Shown piece by piece: positions 17,359-21,095 of a stretch of 21,095 bases of DNA. Numbering within the stretch: position 1 is the stretch's first letter; every line of letters begins with the position of its first letter. Source of the stretch: Oscillospiraceae bacterium (GTDB taxonomy: Bacteria > Bacillota > Clostridia > Oscillospirales > Ruminococcaceae); NCBI GenBank assembly GCA_029005335.1, contig JAQXFT010000082.1, forward strand, positions 1 through 21,095, given 5' to 3'. Made by a program: the position numbers and the translations under genes. Under the pieces are notes generated by a model. That model did not search any database. It was not told where the DNA came from and saw nothing but the letters and a program-made list of their open reading frames with translations.

Positions 17359-17458
17359 AGGCGAATAAAATATTGTAATTTAACAAAAATAAATGCGGTG
17401 TTCTGTATTTTGTGAAAAATGTCAAACCTCAACATTTAATTTTGAAATTATTTCGCCT
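17359..17458. repeat. Inverted AGGCGAA pair in the divergent intergenic region
   Basis: AGGCGAA at 17359-17365 is repeated inverted as TTCGCCT at 17452-17458, with similar AT-rich flanks (AGGCGAATAAAA versus AGGCGAAATAAT read from the other strand). The arms are 86 bases apart in the gap between the phosphatase and XRE genes. They could be paired sites for a regulator of the divergent promoters. Seven-base arms can arise by chance, so this is tentative. Confidence 0.35.
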
Positions 17459-17467
17459 AAATGGATA

Positions 17468-17496
17468 TTTACTTATTATACAATTTGTATTATAAT
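17468..17496 (+). promoter_or_regulatory. Promoter of the XRE regulator and rnf genes
   Basis: A -35 element TTTACT (17468-17473, four of six matches) and a perfect -10 TATAAT (17491-17496) are separated by exactly 17 bp. The predicted transcript starts near 17503, about 54 bases before the ATG at 17557. Because this promoter lies inside the longer possible reading frame that begins at 17461, it also argues that the shorter protein is the real one. Confidence 0.6.
17478..17490. promoter_or_regulatory. Candidate operator palindrome in the promoter spacer
   Basis: ATACAA, a single central T, and TTGTAT form a perfect 13-base dyad. It lies wholly between the -35 and -10 elements of the promoter that drives the XRE gene. 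ATACA/TGTAT dyads are the kind of site bound by XRE/Cro-type repressors, such as the PBSX repressor of Bacillus. Binding by the neighbouring regulator to control its own gene is inference. Confidence 0.5.
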
Positions 17497-17556
17497 TATT
17501 ATATCATATTTCGTAGATTATTGCAAGAAAATATATCTGTAAGGAGAAAAAATATT

Positions 17557-18273
17557 ATGAATTCAGATTTCGCCAGAATCATTACGCTCCAGAGAAAGGA
17601 AAGACAAATCAGTCAGAAACAGGCTGCCGCTGATTTGGGTATATCTCAGGCTCTGCTTTCACACTATGAAAAGGGTATACGTGAATGCGGTCTTAACTTT
17701 CTTGTAAAGATTGCCGATTATTATAATGTATCATGCGATTATCTTCTCGGAAGAACTCCTGAACCTGAGGGAAAGGTTATTACTGTTGAGGAAATCCCTG
17801 ATGATGACGGTAATAACAAAATGCCTTCCCCTCAGATTATAAACTTTAACCGTAAGATTATAAATAATTCAATCAGTCTGCTTTTCAGCCTTGCTCAGAA
17901 GGCAGGAAGCATTACTCTTATAAAAGAAGTAGGCTCTTATCTTATGCTCTCTGTCTATAAGCTTTTCAGACTTATATATAATGCAAATCCCCATAATGAC
18001 CAGAAGCTTTTTAAAATTCCAAAAGTAATCGCCAGTGACAGTGCAGATGCCATAATTGCTATGAGTGAAGCTGATGTCAAAGCATCGTCATGCGGTATAG
18101 CCCTTGACGGCAACGACAGTATTACAAATTTCAATACGCTCTATCTTACTACTTCTACTATATCAAAGGATTATCCCCAGTATTCATCATCACTTTTCAA
18201 GCTCATACAAATCAGCGAGGACAGTATTACAAGAACCCGTACAGGCTATGGTGCGACATCAAATAAAATATAA
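17557..18273 (+). CDS. XRE-family helix-turn-helix regulator upstream of rnf
   Basis: A 238-residue DNA-binding protein. Residues about 5-60 form a Cro/C1-type helix-turn-helix: TLQRKERQISQKQAAADLGI then SQALLSHYEKG with the recognition helix, followed by the LLGR segment common to the family. An acidic linker (VEEIPDDDG) leads to a C-terminal domain of about 140 residues, mainly helical, that I do not recognise (NNSISLLFSLAQKAGSITLI, KEVGSYLMLSVYKLFRLIYN). That domain may sense a signal or form dimers. An ATG at 17461 is in frame but unlikely: it has no ribosome binding site and would precede the promoter. The ATG at 17557 has AAGGAG 10 bases upstream. It lies 65 bases before rnfC with no terminator between, so the two may be co-transcribed and the regulator may control rnf. 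Confidence 0.88.
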   Translation: MNSDFARIITLQRKERQISQKQAAADLGISQALLSHYEKGIRECGLNFLVKIADYYNVSCDYLLGRTPEPEGKVITVEEIPDDDGNNKMPSPQIINFNRKIINNSISLLFSLAQKAGSITLIKEVGSYLMLSVYKLFRLIYNANPHNDQKLFKIPKVIASDSADAIIAMSEADVKASSCGIALDGNDSITNFNTLYLTTSTISKDYPQYSSSLFKLIQISEDSITRTRTGYGATSNKI

Positions 18274-18279
18274 TCTGAA

Positions 18280-18325
18280 TTACAGACTTCTCAGAAAGAC
18301 ATAATATAATTATTCTAATCTGTAA
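18280..18325. repeat. Short inverted repeat before rnfC
   Basis: TTACAGA (18280-18286) and TCTGTAA (18319-18325) are perfect inverted arms separated by 32 AT-rich bases that include a TATAAT (18305-18310). The right arm abuts the ribosome binding site of rnfC, so pairing could limit its translation, or the arms could be protein sites. TCTGTAA also occurs just before the XRE gene ribosome binding site (17537-17543). With 7-base arms chance is a real possibility. Confidence 0.3.
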
Positions 18326-18338
18326 AGGAATGATATTT

Positions 18339-19619
18339 ATGAAGAAACTTAACAGCATCAGAGTACCGCATAACAAAAATACTCAGGATTCAGCGGTCGA
18401 AAAAATTCCGTTGCCACAGTCGGTAAAAATTCCTATGTGTATGAATATGGGGAAGCCCTGCATTCCGACTGTAAAAGTCAAGGATACTGTTGCAGTCGGT
18501 CAGAAAATAGGCGACTGCGATGCACCTTTTTCCGTTCCGGTTCATTCGGGAGTATCCGGAACTGTAAAGGCAATATCAGATTATCTGATGTCCAATGGAA
18601 GTATGTGCAAGACGGTCGAAATTGAATGTGACGGACTTCAGACTGTTTCCGATACTGTCAAAGCCCCCGTCATTAACGACCGTGAAAGCTTTATCAAAGC
18701 AGTAAGGGAAAGTGGTATGGTAGGTCTCGGCGGTGCAGGATTTCCTACTCACATCAAGCTTAATCCAAAAAATAAAATCGATACACTTCTCCTTAACGGT
18801 GCGGAGTGCGAACCCTATATTACTTCCGATTACAGAACTATGCTCGAACACCCTGACGAAATGCTTGACGGTATAAGAACTGTTGCAAAAATGCTTGAGA
18901 TTCCGAATGTTATAATCGGTATCGAAAATAATAAGCCCGAAGCTGTCCGGATTCTTAAAGAAAAAACCGCAGATGACAGTAATATAAATGTTATGTCTCT
19001 GCCGTCACTCTATCCTCAGGGCGGTGAAAAGGTACTGATATATAACTGCACCGGAAAAATCGTTGAGGAGGGAAAGCTCCCCTCTGATTACGGAATTATT
19101 GTTATGAATGTTTCAACTGCTTATGCTCTTGATGTTTATTTCAAAACCGGTATGCCTCTTGTAAGCCGTACTGTTACCGTTGACGGCGATATTGTTAAAA
19201 AATCAGGCAACTATCTTGTTCCGGTCGGTACAAGCATAGAATATATCCTCGATTATGCACAGTGCGAAAAGGATAAAATCAATAAGCTCATCACCGGCGG
19301 AATGATGATGGGTATCACTATATATGATATAACACAGCCGGTTACAAAACAGAATAACGCAATACTTGCTATGAATAAAACTGAATCCTCTGAGGAACTT
19401 CCCTGTATAAGATGCGGAAGATGTATGAATGCCTGTCCGCTTAATCTCATGCCTATGGAGCTTGATAAGGCTTACCGGAAGCGTGATACTGAAGCTCTGA
19501 ACCGATATAAGCTCAGCCTTTGTATGAACTGCGGGTGCTGTACTTATGTATGCCCGTCAAAAAGAAAGCTCGCCGAAACAAATCAGCTTGCAAAAGATTT
19601 TCTCAGGAAACAGAAATAG
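18339..19619 (+). CDS. rnfC: Rnf electron transport complex subunit RnfC
   Basis: RnfC is the peripheral NADH/NAD-interacting subunit of the Rnf complex, which couples electron flow between ferredoxin and NAD to ion pumping across the membrane. The N-terminal part (IPMCMNMGKPCIPTVKVKDTV, split here as a barrel-sandwich motif with VHSGVSGTVKAI) is followed by the glycine-rich nucleotide/flavin site GLGGAGFPTHIK at about residue 129 and the NGAECEPYITSDYRTM motif. Two 4Fe-4S motifs are at Cys356, 359, 362 and 366 and at Cys395, 398, 401 and 405. The start at 18339 is preferred over the in-frame ATG at 18330 because AAGGA then has 9-base spacing, whereas it abuts the first ATG. The product has 426 residues, normal for the family. 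Confidence 0.96.
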   Translation: MKKLNSIRVPHNKNTQDSAVEKIPLPQSVKIPMCMNMGKPCIPTVKVKDTVAVGQKIGDCDAPFSVPVHSGVSGTVKAISDYLMSNGSMCKTVEIECDGLQTVSDTVKAPVINDRESFIKAVRESGMVGLGGAGFPTHIKLNPKNKIDTLLLNGAECEPYITSDYRTMLEHPDEMLDGIRTVAKMLEIPNVIIGIENNKPEAVRILKEKTADDSNINVMSLPSLYPQGGEKVLIYNCTGKIVEEGKLPSDYGIIVMNVSTAYALDVYFKTGMPLVSRTVTVDGDIVKKSGNYLVPVGTSIEYILDYAQCEKDKINKLITGGMMMGITIYDITQPVTKQNNAILAMNKTESSEELPCIRCGRCMNACPLNLMPMELDKAYRKRDTEALNRYKLSLCMNCGCCTYVCPSKRKLAETNQLAKDFLRKQK

Positions 19620-19635
19620 AAAGGTCGTATAAAAT

Positions 19636-20571
19636 ATGTTTAAAGTAACAGCATCACCACATATAAGAGACAGAATGACTACTCAGAAAATTATGCTTTG
19701 CGTCATAATATCACTTATCCCTGCACTTACAGGAGGCTTTATAACATTCGGATTAAGGGCAGTTATAGTAACCCTTGTATGCACTGCAAGCTGTGTTGTT
19801 TTTGAAGCTCTTACAAGAATTATTATGAAGCGTCCTCAGACTGTTTCAGATTTGAGTGCAACTGTTACGGGAATACTTCTTGCTATGAACTTACCCGTAA
19901 CTATTCCGCTATGGCAGGCTGTAATCGGAAGCTTTGTAGCTGTTGTAATTGCAAAACAGCTTTTCGGCGGTCTGGGGCAGAATTTTGTAAATCCTGCTAT
20001 ACTTGCACGAATTGTACTTATGCTTTCGTTTACCGCTGATATGACGAGCTGGGCTGTTCCGAAATACTGGAAATACGATTCTGCGGAAATAGTTACATCT
20101 GCAACACCTCTTGTAAGCCGTGATGCTTCATATATTGATTTGCTTCTCGGAAATACCGGAGGCTGTATCGGTGAAGTATGTGCATTGGGTCTTATAATCG
20201 GAGGATTGCTTCTGATATTTACTAAAATCATATCTCCTGTAACTCCTCTTGCATTTATCGGTACTGTTGCTTTACTTGAGCTTATCGCAGGAAATGACCC
20301 GATATATCATATACTTTCCGGCGGACTTCTGCTCGGAGCATTCTTTATGGCGACCGATTATGTAACTACTCCTATAACTGCAACCGGAAAGCTTATATTC
20401 GGAATAGGCTGTGGAATAATTACATTTGTTATACGTGAGTTCGGAGGATACCCCGAAGGCGTATCCTTTGCAATACTTCTTATGAATATCATCACTCCTT
20501 ATATCGATAACTTTACGGCAACAAAACCAATAGGTGCGGTATATCCCAAAAAGGAGGCTGGCAAACAATGA
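19636..20571 (+). CDS. rnfD: Rnf electron transport complex subunit RnfD
   Basis: RnfD is an integral membrane subunit of the Rnf complex and carries a covalently bound FMN. The 311-residue protein has many hydrophobic spans, the FGGLGQNFVNPAILARI signature shared with NqrB, and a flavin-attachment motif TSATPL in which Thr157 is the expected phosphoester-linked residue. The C-terminal part (FFMATDYVTTPITATGKLIF, then GIGCGIITFVIREFGGYPEG) is also diagnostic. It begins 16 bases after rnfC. FMN attachment would need an ApbE-type flavin transferase, which is not in this window. Its stop overlaps the start of rnfG. Confidence 0.96.
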   Translation: MFKVTASPHIRDRMTTQKIMLCVIISLIPALTGGFITFGLRAVIVTLVCTASCVVFEALTRIIMKRPQTVSDLSATVTGILLAMNLPVTIPLWQAVIGSFVAVVIAKQLFGGLGQNFVNPAILARIVLMLSFTADMTSWAVPKYWKYDSAEIVTSATPLVSRDASYIDLLLGNTGGCIGEVCALGLIIGGLLLIFTKIISPVTPLAFIGTVALLELIAGNDPIYHILSGGLLLGAFFMATDYVTTPITATGKLIFGIGCGIITFVIREFGGYPEGVSFAILLMNIITPYIDNFTATKPIGAVYPKKEAGKQ

Positions 20572-21092
20572 GTATGAATAATATAAAAGCTCCTCTTGTA
20601 CTGGCACTTGTATGCGTTGCAGTAAGCGGACTTCTTGCTTTTGCAAATGAGCTTACTGCTCCCCGAATCGCAAAGGCTCAGGAGGAAAAATTAAGTCAGA
20701 GCCTTGTTGAGGTTTTCGGCGAAGCTGATTATAAAACCGTTGACAAATCATTTGAAAATGTAAATCAGGTAATTACTGACGAAAATAACCGTGCTGTCTT
20801 TGATATTACTGTTGACGGCTATTCAAAGGACGGTATTCAGGCTCTGATAGGAATTGACGGGGATGGAAAAATCTGCGGAATAGGTATAGTATCATTAAAG
20901 GAAACTACCGGAATAGGCACTCGTATTGAAGCAAATGATTATATCGGTAAGTTTATCGGTCTTAATAATACTGATTTCCCCGATGATACTATTATATCAG
21001 GTGCAACCTATTCTTCAAAGGGTATGAGAAATGCCGTTTCCACTGCTATGAAAACCTATATTCAGAATAAAGAGGTGATTTTCAGTGAGTAA
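20568..21092 (+). CDS. rnfG: Rnf electron transport complex subunit RnfG
   Basis: RnfG is a membrane-anchored, flavin-bearing subunit exposed on the outer face of the membrane. The 174-residue protein has one N-terminal span (PLVLALVCVAVSGLLAFANE) and an FMN-binding domain ending in the SGATYSS motif, where Thr147 is the expected covalent flavin site. The TTGIGTRIEANDYIGKF segment is also typical. The ATG at 20568 overlaps the rnfD stop by 4 bases, with AAGGAGG (20551-20557) 10 bases upstream; an alternative ATG 6 bases on is less well spaced. The length is slightly shorter than many RnfG proteins but complete. Confidence 0.95.
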   Translation: MSMNNIKAPLVLALVCVAVSGLLAFANELTAPRIAKAQEEKLSQSLVEVFGEADYKTVDKSFENVNQVITDENNRAVFDITVDGYSKDGIQALIGIDGDGKICGIGIVSLKETTGIGTRIEANDYIGKFIGLNNTDFPDDTIISGATYSSKGMRNAVSTAMKTYIQNKEVIFSE

Positions 21093-21095
21093 CTT
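21085..21095 (+). CDS. rnfE: Start of rnfE (partial, runs off the window)
   Basis: A GTG at 21085 overlaps the end of rnfG by 8 bases and has GAGGTGA (21072-21078) 6 bases upstream. The first codons read Met-Ser-Asn, the usual opening of RnfE, which follows rnfG in the common rnfCDGEAB order. Only 11 bases are present, so the identity rests on position and start context. Confidence 0.65.

Noticed and set aside
17416..17425. A minus-strand TTGACA (17425-17420) as -35 of the phosphatase operon
   Set aside because: No acceptable -10 element occurs 16-18 bases downstream on that strand, so I did not list it as a promoter. The true promoter of the minus-strand genes remains unidentified.
17461..17556. 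A 32-residue N-terminal extension of the XRE regulator
   Set aside because: It would begin inside the predicted promoter, lacks a ribosome binding site and encodes a Tyr-rich stretch unlike the start of XRE proteins. The ATG at 17557 is far better.
1..21095. Mobile element, phage, CRISPR array or toxin-antitoxin pair
   Set aside because: No transposase, integrase, regular repeat-spacer pattern, or small paired genes were seen. The XRE protein is too long and is linked to rnf, so it does not fit an antitoxin.

Overview
The window looks like chromosomal DNA of a low-GC, Gram-positive anaerobe of the Clostridia, most likely a Ruminococcus-like member of the Oscillospiraceae. The grounds are AT-rich DNA, strong AGGAGG-type ribosome binding sites, frequent TTG/GTG starts, carbohydrate ABC transport genes without their own ATPase, an rnf operon and a Gram-positive-style lipoprotein. 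The assignment is inference. No rRNA, tRNA, CRISPR array, phage gene or insertion sequence was seen, and no gene-free stretch exceeds 300 bases.

Region 1 (65-12834, + strand) is a carbohydrate-uptake locus. It begins with an 804-residue lipoprotein in which a beta-propeller-like N-terminal half precedes a family 1 solute-binding domain. A rho-independent terminator and a near-consensus promoter (TTGACA, 16 bp, TATAAT) follow. A tightly packed seven-gene operon then encodes a 945-residue solute-binding protein with extra N-terminal domains, a first permease pair (MalF-like and MalG-like), an NHL-propeller/TPR/Yip1-type membrane protein, a secreted DUF5696-like protein and a second permease pair. 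No ATPase is encoded, so a shared MsmK-type ATPase elsewhere is presumed. This cluster is the best candidate in the window for an undescribed system: two binding proteins and two permease pairs built around two large uncharacterised extracytoplasmic proteins.

Region 2 (12869-17333, - strand) converges on region 1 at a bidirectional terminator. In transcription order it encodes a histidine phosphatase, a multi-pass membrane protein, an RluA-family pseudouridine synthase, LuxS and a membrane-anchored LysM/G5-like/M23 peptidase. Three starts here (GTG, TTG, TTG) are set by ribosome binding sites, and two junctions overlap.

Region 3 (17461-21095, + strand) is divergent from region 2. It has a promoter with a palindrome in its spacer, an XRE-type regulator, then rnfC, rnfD, rnfG and the first codons of rnfE, which runs off the window. 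Rnf couples ferredoxin oxidation and NAD reduction to ion pumping. The flavin-attachment threonine motifs of RnfD and RnfG and the two 4Fe-4S motifs of RnfC are intact.
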